A DNA stretch of 64,000 nt, taken from positions 20,898,001 to 20,962,000 of the forward strand of contig CP142453.1 in NCBI GenBank assembly GCA_038049695.1. The letters are read 5' to 3'. The position numbers were made by a program, and so were the translations under genes. The notes under the pieces are model-generated. The model did not search any database and had not been told where the DNA came from. It was given only the letters and a program-made list of their open reading frames with translations. The stretch is from Cinnamomum chago (lineage: Eukaryota; Streptophyta; Magnoliopsida; Laurales; Lauraceae). Below, in pieces: positions 31,318 to 42,880 of this stretch (the first letter of the stretch is position 1; each line of letters begins with the position of its first letter).

Positions 31318-31880
31318 CTCAGCTTCTTTCAAAAGATCATATTTGTTGCCGCGTCGAACTTCAAGCAGTTGCTGCACAGCCAACCCCTCTGTAGACATCC
31401 TAACACGGCGAGCCCTGACCCTGGCCTGAACTCGGACGAGTGCTTGCATGCACCTTAGAGTCATAGCAGCCTGCTTCCTCACTTGCCGGCCACGGACCAA
31501 TGCCTGAAGCCTCACCACTCATTTCAACGCCCGAAATGCCCTTCGAGCCTACAGTTCCAAACGGACCAGACCCCATGTTTTGAGCAGTAAATTAGCAAGA
31601 AATGGAAGATTGGGGGAGAGAAGAAAGAAGACCCAGTTACCAAGAAAGCACGGAACGCGGTCTGTATTCTGATTGCAGCCCACTCCTGCCTTACCACCCT
31701 GAAATCTTTTGGAAAGGCTCTAACCACAACTGCCACTGTAGCGCTGAATGCTTCAGCTATCGAAGAACAATCAGATCCCTCCGACGCCGCTCTACGCCCT
31801 CCTTTAAGACTCCTCCACGAAGATCCATGTTCTCCAGAGGAACTCCTCCAAAGCTTCCATTTCTTCCCCTTGTTACCCAT
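31318..31880 (-). pseudogene. IQ67-domain (IQD) calmodulin-binding protein, first two exons, with a premature stop
   Basis: IQD proteins are plant calmodulin-binding, microtubule- or nucleus-associated scaffolds. Exon 1 (31641-31880) starts MGNKGKKWKLW and ends IRIQTAFRAFL; exon 2 (31318-31552) starts ARRAFRALK and continues [37 protein letters not shown] and LLKEAE. Together they form the IQ67 domain with its repeated IQ motifs, split by the phase-0 intron usual for the family. A TGA at 31519-31521 lies between ALK and VVRL, where Gly is expected. No further IQD exon follows: sequence after the donor at 31317 is unrelated. It is thus a truncated fragment inside the CACTA-like element, on the same strand as the other fragments. 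Confidence 0.85.
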
Positions 31881-32047
31881 CTTTTCCTGACCAAAACCCA
31901 CAAAACAAAACGGAGGAAGATGAGCAAAAACCCCAATATCAAAAGCAATCAATATAATAGAATGGAATAGGAGAAAGAGGTGAATGAGATTACAAGGTCA
32001 TCTTTTTCGGGTTTAGCAGTAAATTAGCAAGAAATGGAAGAATGCCT

Positions 32048-32049
<2 letters not shown>

Positions 32050-32092
<43 letters not shown>
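32050..32092. repeat. (GA)n microsatellite
   Basis: About 20 GA units directly upstream of the IQD fragment on its coding strand; probably part of the parent gene's leader. Confidence 0.9.
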
Positions 32093-32093
<1 letters not shown>

Positions 32094-32261
32094 GAAAGAG
32101 AGAAAAGAGGGAAAAGAGGGCTTTTGGAGGAGTGGCGGGAGAGACAGCAAAGAGAGGGAGAGAGACAGAGAGAGATGAAAGAGAGAAAACAGGGCTTTTG
32201 AGGGAGAGAGTCATTGGGAGCGAAAATAGGGTATTGGAGGCGGGAAAGGGAAAAATTAAGA

Positions 32262-32345
32262 CTTTACCGACGTTTTTTTTTCGTCGGCAAAATAAGAAAT
32301 AAAATAAATAATATAAAAAACTTTTTACCGACGGTAAAATACATG
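32262..32345. repeat. Right-side ACCGACG / CGTCGGC repeats
   Basis: One full palindromic unit (TTTACCGACG ... CGTCGGCAAAA) and one half unit. They match the array at 17741-18365 and mark the right part of the CACTA-like element. Confidence 0.75.
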
Positions 32346-32746
32346 GTTGAAAAGTGCGACGGTTGAAAAAATGTCAAACGTGGTTGTAATTAACTGAAAA
32401 TTAGCAGAATTTAGGTTCATCATATGTTCTTGGAACTCCCCAAATTTGAGCAAAAAAATACTTCGGGAAGTGGGTTAAAAGCTGTCCTAAACAGGGGTAC
32501 TCAGCAAGGTTCTTTGAGTTCATTGTAGTGTTGATTGTCTAAAAGGTGTTCATTCATATTGTAGTGTAAAATGCATTTAGAATAACTAGCACCCAATGTG
32601 ACTTACAATATCATAAATCAAGAGACAACAATAAACATGAGAGGATAACCATATATACTATTGGGCTAACATCCAGTGGATTAAATTTTGTCAACATATA
32701 CAACATCCATGCAACACTTCCTTCCTCCAGTTCTTAAAGACATATT

Positions 32747-33217
32747 TTAACATAATATTTTCAACATGCAAATTACACTCATAAGACAACACAAAAACAT
32801 CACTAGACAAAATGCTTTATATGATTTCTTCCTTTCTTCGGATGCATGTTTTATCTCTTCAACTGCTGCCCATAAAATCTCATTCTGCCTATCCATCATC
32901 TTTTTCATATCTTCGATCATTGCTGCTAGATTCTTTTCCTTGTCAATCTCATCTTTCCATTTGAAGCTTCCACAACCATGTTCATGCTGCAAAAAAAAAA
33001 AAAAAAAAAAAAAACCAAAACAAAACAACAAAAATTATCTCTAATCAGTACATCATAGCATTATTGCTAAATAAACGCATATGAAACACTTACTTTCCAA
33101 TTAGGACATCTCCAAAACTTTCTATTTGGCTTAGACGTTGTATGAGGTCAAACAAATCATATCACCACATGAGCACTTTGGCACCCATTGATTGGAATTA
33201 GAATTTGACGATGACAT
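32747..33217 (-). pseudogene. GRF-type zinc-finger gene, two exons, frameshifted
   Basis: Exon 1 (33094-33217) starts at ATG 33217 with MSSSNSNSNQWVPKCSCGD; exon 2 (32747-32986) carries HEHGCGSFKWKDEID, a coiled coil (MIEDMKKMMDRQ) and a C-terminal hydrophobic segment (FCLVMFLCCLMSVI). The GRF pattern C-x-C-G ... NR-FWRCP ... C ... FKW is present, but the first Cys pair and the NRKFWRCPNWK part lie in different frames, so exon 1 has a small indel. The intron has GTAAGT and a T-rich acceptor ending GCAG. Plant genes of this build are numerous and often associated with transposons. Function is unknown. Confidence 0.7.
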
Positions 33218-33874
33218 GGCCACACTTGTTTGAAGTAAATTGAACTCGGGAGAAATCTACTAAATAAAAATAATCAGGATTCAGATGATACAAAGTAACA
33301 TATGGAATACAAGCATTGATGTTTATTAGAAAAAAAGTGTTCTTTTTATCACAAAAAAGTTTCCATCTTTAAGGACAACATAAATTACAATAATGATGTA
33401 GCTCAAAGAATTGTTTTACACTGCCATCATGGAACTCTTCAGTTGTCACAACAACTTAAAATCTATATAGCTACATACCTTTTTCTCTGTCTTACCAAAT
33501 TGATGACAGTAGTTGATTAGTTCACAAAAAACATGGATTTAGGGGGCCACAAAAAAAAAAAAACAAAACAAAAAAAACAAAAAACCTATTCAAACATGAG
33601 ATATCTAACATAGATTTCAGGAATTCAGGTCACAAATCATCATACCCAAACTTCCTTTAAGTTACACAAGCATTCATGTTCATATCTCAATACTCTATTG
33701 TAAAATATACAATAGGGTCAGCCCCAAAATCCATCATTCTATCAATTGCAATCTACAATACTAAAAAAGTTCAAACAATCAAAGAAAAAAACTGATTTAC
33801 CCACATACCTATCTGGGTAAACACTCCCTCCAACAGGAAGTGTTATCTTATATTCTAACTAAGTTGGAAGAAAG

Positions 33875-33916
<42 letters not shown>

Positions 33917-34658
33917 ATTAATAATGTTAGATTTTCAAGAACTGACGAGTTCTATTCCATTAAAGTAACTTTCATACAATAATGCTTGATACAATACCAA
34001 AGTAAACAAAATAGCTCCTTCTCCTATAATCTGATCTTAACACTTTAACATATTGAGATGACTATTCTGTTACATGCTCAATAATCAAATTACCAAAATC
34101 AACCTAAGTCGCCAACCTAATTCCTATTCAGAATTCAGTAATAACTTGTGTAACTCTTGCTGGAATTATATGATATCGAGAATTAAATGGATAACTCAGT
34201 TCCCTATCCAACATAATGGGGTTCATCGCATATCAGTGTATGGTTTTTTTTTTTTATAACAATATCAATGTATAGGTATTGTTGGCGATTGCGAAAGGAT
34301 AGGGTATGGTGCATCTTTTAAATCCCAAATTCTAGAGCCCACTATAACTTCTGATAAAAAATATTCCAACAATATCTACAGCTTGGGTTTGCGGACAATT
34401 GGCTTTTTATATAGTTTTTACAGAGTTCGGATCAAAAGTATCATTTTTGTACTTCCTTTGTTTTTAAAGGATCCAAGTGTTGCAAATGCCTCTGCATTTC
34501 AGTATCTAGAAGTGGCCCTTAAGCATTAAAAAATGAGAATGATGCATATGACTACCTCATGACTGATTGTATAAATTGCTCTTGACTATTTATTTGTGTT
34601 ATTAACTCATTGTTCTGCTAATCGGGGTAATGATTATATTGCACATATTTTTACGTAG
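33218..34658. other. Interval without a supported gene
   Basis: AT-rich. Holds poly-A runs near 33550, a (CT)n(AT)n microsatellite at about 33877-33914, and the intron-like lead-in to the FEX exon (acceptor TTTTTACGTAG ending 34658). Confidence 0.5.
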
Positions 34659-34851
34659 GTTGGATCTTTCTTGATGGGGTGGTTAGGCATCATTTATAAA
34701 GGTGACATAAGCCGTTTCTCAGACCTGCTAGCCATTGGACTTACCACAGGTTTTTTGGGAAGCCTCACCACTTTCAGTGGCTGGAACCAAAAAATGTTGG
34801 AATTGGCTTCAAATGGAAAATGGGCATTTGTTGTGATTGGTTATTCTACAG
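34659..34851 (+). pseudogene. Single exon of a CrcB/FEX-type fluoride exporter
   Basis: FEX proteins export fluoride across the plasma membrane. The exon runs between an AG acceptor and a G|GTAAAA donor (193 nt). It encodes VGSFLMGWLG, a linker KGDISRFSDLLAIGL, and the channel signature TTGFLGSLTTFSGWNQKML, including the TTFS-like motif of CrcB proteins. Plant FEX is a two-CrcB-domain fusion; only part of one domain is here and no neighbouring exon is recognised, so this is a gene fragment. It is on the strand opposite the other captured fragments. Confidence 0.75.
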
Positions 34852-35760
34852 GTAAAACTCTAGTGAGGATTACTCTCATCAGGATTATCCTGATCGAGTC
34901 AATTCAAAATGGGTCTCAGAGAGGAGACTCTGCCAGAGCAAAATGACCAGAAATTTTAATGGTGTAACAATGCGATGAAAATTAGTGTGGGAGGTACATG
35001 AAAGGGGTACATGAAAATTTCAGCCAGTCAAATTACCCCATCCATGTGACCTGGGTTCCAATAACTCAGAAACACTTAACTGAAAACACCCAAAATGCAC
35101 AATCGCTAGTTACCAAAGGAAAAAAAAAAAGTTTTCAAGCATCTTCACTCAATCAATGTAAAAGAAGACAAACCCAAATGAATATCATAGATCAGAACAC
35201 TACACCATCAAAGGAATATAAGGAAATGGAATCAACAAAAATACCAATAGAAATCAAGAAAGAAAAAAGACCCCATAACAGAATATTCATGCAAATCTTG
35301 AAAGAAGACAGTTTCAAAAGAGCTGAAAAGGTAGGAAGGAAGGATCAAATAGGAGGAAGGAGGAGGAAGAAGAAGAAGAACACTGCATTCCATACAGAAT
35401 ACATACCTGTTTGATGGAGAAAGAGAGAGAGCTGCAGCAGTGTCAACGAGATGAGATTGAGAGAGAGGAAGCAGCTCTGGAGATTTGTAGAGAGGTTGGG
35501 GTTGATCGTTGAGGAGATGTGAAGATTTGCTCTGTGTTTTCCCCTTTATCCACTCAGCTGCGTTTTCTTCTTTCAAAAACAGGCGGGCAGCAGACTACAA
35601 CGAACAGTAATGGCGCCCCCTTCTTTCTCTCCTTTTTGTTTGGCTCAAAGTGTGGTCCACCAAAAAGTCTATCCACGTCGGACCACATCGGATCGGGATC
35701 TCAAGTCGGGTTCTCAAGTCGGGGTGCATAGACTTTTTGTAGGCTTATTGCTAAAATGAA
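34852..35760. other. Interval without a supported gene
   Basis: It contains a purine-rich stretch at about 35330-35480 with open frames on both strands and no family. 35640-35740 has GTCGGACC/AAGTCGGG wording. Nothing coding is supported. Confidence 0.4.
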
Positions 35761-36683
35761 CTGCCATCATGGGAAGGTTGTTTTTTTATTTGGGTAAAAG
35801 CTGCTATAATTAATTTATATCATTACAAACCCAAGCCTCGCATTCCATAATAAGATGGGCCCATTTTTCCCCATTTTCACCTGAAATAAATTCTTTTATT
35901 TATTGGGCCCACTGTTAGTTTCTACATCCCTCTTCATTTTATGGGTAGGTTTTCCATTTTATCCAACAATTAAGAGTCCCTAACTTCCATTGGAAATAGT
36001 GAATGGCGCCCAAATCATTCATAATTACATTTTTCTTGTATAAAATCACTACAATTGAGGTTGGGCCCATTTCTAACTTGATCGCTTATTTAACAGACGA
36101 TCAAAATTAAAAATAAAAAAACATTTTATAGATAAAGTCTTAACATTTTATACTCAAATCAATCTAATAAAAACCAATTCCCTTGCCGGGTCATGCACAA
36201 AAGAGACTTTCATTTGATTTATGTGGGCCACACTCATTGCCTTTCCGTGTCAAGAGGTGAAAACCTGGGCGGGCATCTCGGGCTCATAACCGAAAAAATT
36301 GTGCCTGGGCCTTTGATCAGGTCAACGTGCCAACACGGCAAGGCCTGACTTCCTTGACTAGGCCGTGCTGGGCTAGGGGTGCCTGGGCCCATGCACGACA
36401 CGACAAGCTCCATATATATAAATTTAAGTTTTTATATATAAATATATATAAAACTTAAAATAATTAAAGATTTATTACTCGTTTGAAAATAATTAAAAAT
36501 TTATTACTCGTTTGTAAATTAGAATCAATGTTTTTGTATTTATTTTAATAGTTTTGACTTTATTTCATGTTAAGAACGCCTAAAAGTCCATAAAATTTTC
36601 TTTCAATTTATATAAAAAAATTAAGAAAATAGAAGATGCATGTGGGCCGGCCGTGGGTGGCATGCCCCAGCCCAGCTGGGGCA
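35761..36683. repeat. Duplicated block D, copy 1
   Basis: This is 923 bp matching 61221-62143 with scattered substitutions and small indels. It contains AT-rich and GGGCCC/GGCACG-rich stretches and no gene. Flanking sequences of the two copies are unrelated on the left. On the right, copy 2 is cut by a CACTA terminus. Confidence 0.88.
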
Positions 36684-37999
36684 CAACCTAGCACAGCATG
36701 GAAAAATCCATGCCCTGGCCGTGCCAGCAACTTGGGCACGGCAAGGCACGACCCAGTTTTCATGTCCAGGGCCTGCATTCGTCTCCATGTGTTCATTGCT
36801 ATTTGAGCTTGAAATCCTTTGAATATATGACTTGGAGAATTCTTTAGTTGAAGTACAGCTTGTTTTGTTGAAAATAATTAGAGCTGTTTAAATAGAACAC
36901 CATCTTGTGTATTGCTTATTTTTAGAATTTACTGTAATAAAAGTTGGCTCCACTACAATATTGATTGTACGATGAATAACTTAATTATAATAAATATGCT
37001 TAATAACATACAAGATTGTGTTTATCCTCTTATTTCATTATATAATCAATTTTGGGTTGAACCGATCTAATTGGAGTAAACTTAAGGGACATCTAGTATA
37101 ACCAAAAGTAAGAGAGATTCATTTGAAATATTCTGATATTTAATAGATAGATGAACCTTCCAAATTCCAGTACTTGACTCAGGAGTTCTCATGGGTCTGG
37201 ACTACTATAGGAGGGGTCATTAATTCCGGGCAAATCACACACGTTCAGATTGCGAGAGCACAATCACTTGGGTGCTCCCTCAGGCCTCAACCCACACTAT
37301 TTAACCCCTCCTCTTGCGGCATACCTGGAGCACAATAACTTGGGCTCACCTTTTGGGTTAGGACACCTAGAAAGCCAGCAAAATCTCGTGGATGCCTTTA
37401 ACTCCTTTTTTCAAAACCATGGTGATAACAGGGGATCCGGACTCCCCTCTCAGGGATCCATCCCTGTCCCCACCAACAGACTAAAAAAGTTCCAGGATAG
37501 CCCATAGTGTCAGTGATCACAATTCACAAATTTAGGCCTCTTCTTGGGACCGTAGTAATATATAGATACCTGGGAACAGGGGCAGTGACTCTGGGTGTTG
37601 GTAAGTCTCCCATTTCGAATAAGACATATATATATATATAAAATTTATTCTTTTATTCTGAAGAAATTTGGACCCACATCATGCCATGCATGCATTTGAA
37701 ATTCGGAACTTGGGATCTAGAAGTGAAGCCTCTTATGCTCAAGTTCGAGGATTTATGATGGGTATATGTTTTGTATTTCGGGCTTATCGGAGAAGACCAT
37801 TAGGTTAGTCAATGATTGGGTTCAAAATTAAGAGTATTTTGGTCACTGTACCAAGGCTTTTTCAGAGGTTAAAAATGGAAGAATTATATATACGATATAA
37901 TTTGTAACTCTAGACTCAGAAGAGAGTCAAGATGTGAGTCGTTGTTCTCATGTCGTGGACTGCATTACATGGTTGTTCCATTGCAGGTTTCACGCATTT
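36684..37999. other. Interval without a recognised gene
   Basis: A plus-strand frame at 37250-37507 (85 codons) has an internal near-repeat (EHNHLGAPSGLN, EHNNLGSPFGLG) and may be a decayed coding fragment, but I do not recognise it. The rest is AT-rich with a short (TA)n near 37627. Confidence 0.35.
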
Positions 38000-39256
38000 A
38001 CACACACACACACAATAATTAAAACTCAAGATGATTAAATTCACATATTAAAAATATACATAGATTTTAAGGGCTTAAAAGCATGAGTTATATTCACATG
38101 TGAGAATTTACTTAACTTTAATAATATACTATTGAATTTTCTAACTTACATATTTTTAAAAATATGTATTTTTGAAGATCTCCTATCCAATTATATAAAT
38201 GCATTCTACATCTTCTTTTAGATTAGGTTTTATGTTGGATCCGAACCCAATTTCGGAGCTTGATCTATAGAGACAGATCTGAGACCAGATACACAATGGC
38301 TGTGTCCTAAATCCAATCTGTTTGCATTCCTATTTGTGGCTCACCTTAAATCCGAACAGTCGACGTTATGCACTATTGCCTGGCCAAATTTCACTCAATA
38401 GATGGATAATGGAGCTAGGCACATCAATAGTTTGATTAAATGTTAAACAATTTATTAAGCATGACACATTTTCATTTTCATTTTCCCTTTCTTTCTTCTT
38501 CGTTTTTCCTTAAGTGTTTAACTATGTGCTTGGAACATGATAATATCAATTTCATAAAGTGGGCTCAAATCTGAGTGGAGAAAAGTTAGGCATAGCGCAG
38601 ATGTACAGAAAGACGTTGATATTTAATTAGCAGTTTGGTGGATTATATTTAAGAGTGGCACCCAGTTTAAGGGACTGGATGGGGATCCTGGTAGTCGGTG
38701 TCCCTTGTTTATAGCTTGATCATGATAGTTGAACTCCAACTTTGACTCAAAACTAATGTTAGATGGGACAATTCACTAAGAATTCATTGGTGTCACTTGA
38801 AGATTTCATGATTGATCTACTTTAATTAAGTGTAACCAAAACCCCAACACCTACTCCTTATTATTAGATATTTTTTCATTGGCTGATTTCATCTCTACTG
38901 TGAATCCTCACAATATATAAACAAACCGAGGTTAAGATGCCGACAGAGGAGAGGAAAGAAATCCAGGTAGAATTCTCTATATACTTCATTTTCCAATAAC
39001 CCATATAAGAAAGTAGGAGAACGTGAGGATTTAGTGCCAATCCATAGAAACTCTTATCCAAACTGCGTGCCCAAAAGCAAATTACCACACTATCAGGCCG
39101 CAAAGGGAAAAGAGAACAAAATGCGGCTTCTACGAATTCTAGTTCCTTTCACACCAGCTTATGAGTGTAGATGGCCAAACTTTTAACTCTTGTTAATTTT
39201 TTATTCCCTACTATCTACTGTGAGGTGTGTCGATAGAGCATTGGTGGGACTACCTC

Positions 39257-39262
39257 TATAAA
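39257..39262 (+). promoter_or_regulatory. TATA box of proline-rich gene B
   Basis: TATAAA in CTCTATAAAAG, 50 bp before the ATG. The paralogue has the same box at exactly the same spacing. Confidence 0.75.
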
Positions 39263-39306
39263 AGACCCTCTCTAGCCATCTCAAATTTATCATCAACCAA
39301 CAGAAG

Positions 39307-39897
39307 ATGGCCAAACAAATGCACTTGTTGGTGTTGTTTTTAGGAGTGGTGGAACTCACTCTCACCACCACTATCTCAGTGGCTGATGATGGTTTCAAGC
39401 CAAAGCCATTTGAGAAGCCTTCTCCCAAACCCATATCACCAGCTCCTGTGAAGAAGCCTCCAGTTTACAAGCCACCACCTCATGAAAATGAGCGTTTAGT
39501 GCTTGAAGAGCCTCTTGGGCACAAGCCTCCAACTTACAAGCCCCCTCCTAAACACAAGCCGCCACCTCATGAAAATGAGCGTCTGGCCTTTGAAGTAGAA
39601 GATCTTAAAAAGCACAAGCCTCCATTTGGGATGCCACCACCAAAAGTCAAGCCCCCACCAAAACACAAACCACCTCCTCACGGAAATGAGCGTGTGGCAT
39701 TTGAGACGCCACCACCAGAACACAAGCCTCCATTTGAGAAGCCACCTCCAGAGCACAAGCCTCCATTTGAGAAGCTACCACCAGTACACAAGCCTCCATT
39801 TGAGAAGCCTCCTCCAGAACACAAGCCTCCATTTGAGAAGCCACCAACCCCTGTCAAGAAGCCGCCCCACGGCTACAAGCTTCCCCAATCTAACTAA
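39307..39897 (+). CDS. Secreted repetitive proline-rich cell-wall protein, copy B
   Basis: The 196-residue product is probably exported and deposited in the cell wall. Residues 1-26 form a signal peptide (hydrophobic LLVLFLGVVEL, likely cut before DDGF), although Glu interrupts the hydrophobic core where the paralogue has Ala. The mature part is Pro/Lys-rich: YKPPP and KHKPPP motifs, then four to five 11-residue repeats (HKPPFEKPPPE). Three copies of a non-proline module (HENERL, HENERLAFEVEDL, HGNERVAFE) interrupt it. It has no introns. The ATG is the first after a TATA box and starts the signal peptide. The AT/GA microsatellite lies in the 3' UTR. It may be a hybrid/repetitive PRP; exact subfamily is not assignable. 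Confidence 0.88.
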   Translation: MAKQMHLLVLFLGVVELTLTTTISVADDGFKPKPFEKPSPKPISPAPVKKPPVYKPPPHENERLVLEEPLGHKPPTYKPPPKHKPPPHENERLAFEVEDLKKHKPPFGMPPPKVKPPPKHKPPPHGNERVAFETPPPEHKPPFEKPPPEHKPPFEKLPPVHKPPFEKPPPEHKPPFEKPPTPVKKPPHGYKLPQSN

Positions 39898-39916
39898 GCG
39901 GCGAAGCTGATGGGCA

Positions 39917-39950
39917 CTATATATATATATAGGTGTATATATATATATAG

Positions 39951-40040
<90 letters not shown>
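39917..40040. repeat. (TA)n(GA)n microsatellite
   Basis: TA runs broken by AGGTG, then about 30 GA units, 20 bp after the stop of proline-rich gene B. In copy C this region is much shorter (about 55880-55905). Confidence 0.93.
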
Positions 40041-40043
<3 letters not shown>

Positions 40044-40085
40044 ACAGGGGTGTCCAAGTAAAGAGGATATCTGCGTAGAGCATGT

Positions 40086-40159
40086 TTAATGTATGTATGT
40101 ATGTATGGAACTATGGATGTGTTTAATGTATGTATGTATGTATGGAACTATGGATGTAC
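40086..40159. repeat. 37-bp tandem duplication in the 3' flank
   Basis: GTTTAATGTATG...GGAACTATGGATGT occurs twice in a row; copy C has a single version near 55950-55987. Confidence 0.85.
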
Positions 40160-42880
40160 TCTTCTGGTTAGAAATGTCAGGCTCTATTCCTCTGGTTAGA
40201 AATCTTGGCCTATGTTTATTCTATAAATAGTTGTTTCTATGTTTAGTTGTCTCTAAAAATAGTTGTTTCTATATTTAATCTATTAAGTTTCCTTATCTAA
40301 CCAAGCCAATCAAAACCTTGAGGTGTTGGTAGAGACAAAGGAAAAACTTTTGTATACTCCCCCATTGGTTGAACCCCCTCATCAATACTCCCCCTCAAGT
40401 GGATCCCGGTCACGTACTTTTGACGACACCATTTTTTTCATTGGGACGTTCCTCTTGTGATTTAAGCTTGTGACCGGTTGACTTTGATACCATAGTAGCC
40501 TTCTTAGCTAACCGTTCTTATCAAAACCTTGAAGTGTTAGTAGACGATGCAATACTTTTCAATGCTCTCCCTCACGTGGATAATCCGCCTCTGAACAAAG
40601 TCTAACCCTCAAATTAGCAATTGAGGATCGTAGTTGTTTGCTTTGGGAATTTTTTTATCCTCTTTTGGGCCTGTTTGTTTACACGAGAGGTGAAATGAAA
40701 AAAATTTAAGAGTCAAATTAAAAGAAAGAAAAAGAAGAGGGAGTTGAGAGTAGAGTGACAAACGGGTCGGGTTGGGCCCATTTATTAAATGGGCCGGTTG
40801 GACACTATTAACACACATCCATTGTAGGTCAGCCCGACCCACTTTACCCACATAACCATTGTGGGTCAATGGACCCGTGTAACCCACATCCATCTAGTGG
40901 GTCAATGGACCCAACCGCGGCTCTCTAGTTGACTCAAATTGAGTTAAAAGCTTAACTTGAGCCCAATTTCAGTTCAACAACCATTAGAGGTGTAGTACCT
41001 GGCTTTCTATTTCTAAAAAGTGAGACCAAGGTCAGTTAACTTTTTTTAATTTTCCATACATTGAAGCAATTCGTGCAAACTATAGCCCTTTTGTGAATGA
41101 CAATGCCCAACTTCGTTTAAAGGACATGAGGCCAGTTACCCAGTTCTCCATCCATAAAAAAGGTAGGGTCCAATTGACCAAGGCCCATTTATCCTTTTCG
41201 AGCCCATGGATTGAAATAATCTAATTCAATTTTGACTCTTTTTTTCTTTTAATTATGTCATGTCGATTGTATTTTCTTCATATCCATAACCCATATCCTA
41301 AGAAAGAAGACCATATAAAAAAAGTTCTTGAGTAAGCTAAAAAAAAGCATACTTGAAGGGGGAAAAAAAGGAGAAAAAGAATAATCCAAACCTTGAGTAA
41401 AGTATATATTTTTTAAATAATGACTATAGAAATAAATAGCAGAACTAATAGAAATTAAAAAAAATATTAAAAATATCAAAATATATAAAAAGATATTATA
41501 AAATTGAGTCATAAGTCTCAGTTGGATAGTAGAGAGTGCAATTGAAAGTTAGTATCGCTAGTTTACCTCTTTGGGATTTAGACTAATAATCAAGATTTAA
41601 AGAGAGTTTTAAAAGGGTCATGCTGTTTAGGCAGGTCAACCCTAACCCGACCCGTTTATCCACTGGTCAGAAAACCTTTACCCATGACCAACCTACATAT
41701 TTTGAAAGTTGGATTGTGTAGGTCATATGGGAGTCGGGTCGGGTCGGGTCGGGTCGGGTTTTGCCACTTCTAGTTAAAAATAAAAACAGTAAAAACACTA
41801 AGAGCATGTTTGGTAAGAAGCGAGGAATCTATAGACTTAATGATTCTTCACTACCACTGTTACAGGGATTCCTCACTGGAGATTTGTATAGTTTATGATT
41901 TCACATTAATATTGGTGTGTATCGATGTATATAGATAAGAAAAATAAGATTGGGTGTGTAAATCCACTTAAGTGAGCGTTTTCAAATCTTATGGGAGGTG
42001 GTCGGATCTGAAAGTCTTAATAAATAAAGATATCCTCAGGAATTTACAATTGCCAAATATAGATTTATGACCTAAAGATTTGGTTGTCAAACATGACCTA
42101 ATTGCCCAAAGTAACCTTAAAAAGACAAAAATTCTCTCCTATCTTTTTTTGTCATTTAGTGTTTTTTAAGAGTTTTTTTTTTCATTTAATGCCTTTTAAG
42201 GCAGCTTTTTGTCATTTTGTACATTTACTTTGATCCATTCCTCCTACTTTTTCTCTTAATTTGACCACATCATTTAATTTCATTTCAACCCTAATTCAAA
42301 CAACAAGGCATACCTGTTTGGGTAATTCACCTGTAAAGTGAAGGGTCACTTTAAGGAGAGGGGTCATGTCAAAAAGCACAAAATTTTAAAATTCACCTAC
42401 TTGACTTGTTTGTCATTTTATAGCATGAATTTTTTTTTTTTTTTTTTTACTTTCTTGGATAAAAAGAGTAGCCCTTTTGACATTACAACTGAATTGAAGT
42501 GAATGATATTACAATTGAATTGAAGTGAATGATAGAGACAAGGAAAGAAGAGGCGTTATATTATAAAAAAGTACCAAATTTTAAAAATCACCTCTTCTGT
42601 TTTTTTCTTTAAAAAAAAAGGCTAAAAAATCAATCTCCTTTTTCCACTAAATGGAAAAAGCGGTCACTTTTTTTTATGATCCAAGAAAGTCTAAAAGGTG
42701 TCTTTATAAAATGACAAAACGTCAAGGAGGTAAAATTTTGAAACTTAACACTTTTTGATTCGCAACTTCGTTTCAATTTCACTTTACAAGTGTCTCATGT
42801 ATCCCATGAGTTGAAGATAGTGGAACCACTTAAAACTAATACCTCACTTTCTCACATGCATAACCTCAATTCTACTTTAA
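40160..42880. other. Copy-B-specific interval, no gene
   Basis: This has no counterpart in copy C. It holds GGGTCGGGT-rich stretches at 40755-40920 and 41600-41770, including five GGGTC pentamers at 41733-41760, poly-A/T runs and no credible ORF. It is probably old transposon debris. Confidence 0.4.

Larger units (their letters stand above)
17741..32530. mobile_element. CACTA-like composite element carrying gene fragments (right end uncertain)
   Basis: The left end CACTGCAACAAAATGCAC starts where homology to the paralogous copy stops and is preceded by CAT. Nine palindromic ACCGACG...CGTCGGT units follow to 18365; more occur near the right end at 32262-32345. A candidate right end is TTGTAGTG at 32523-32530; another TTGTAGTG ends at 32566. 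I cannot find a matching 3-bp TSD on the right. The interior holds minus-strand fragments of an IQ67 gene, a possible HD-Zip gene, a kinase and an unknown terminal exon, plus later copia and hAT insertions. There is no transposase. The Pack-CACTA interpretation is inference. Confidence 0.5.

Noticed and set aside
32521..32566. Two TTGTAGTG sites as exact CACTA right ends
   Set aside because: Neither has a 3-bp TSD matching CAT on the left, so the exact right end is left open.
37250..37507. 85-codon ORF as a gene
   Set aside because: It has an internal near-repeat but no recognisable family, promoter or splice context.
39496..39847. Antisense and out-of-frame ORFs over proline-rich gene B (also 55524-55875 over gene C)
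   Set aside because: They are produced by the 33-bp in-frame repeats; Trp/Leu- or His/Ser-rich strings with no independent support.
41733..41760. GGGTC pentamer run as a regulatory element
   Set aside because: Short simple repeat in a GGGTCGGGT-rich transposon-debris stretch; no evidence of function.
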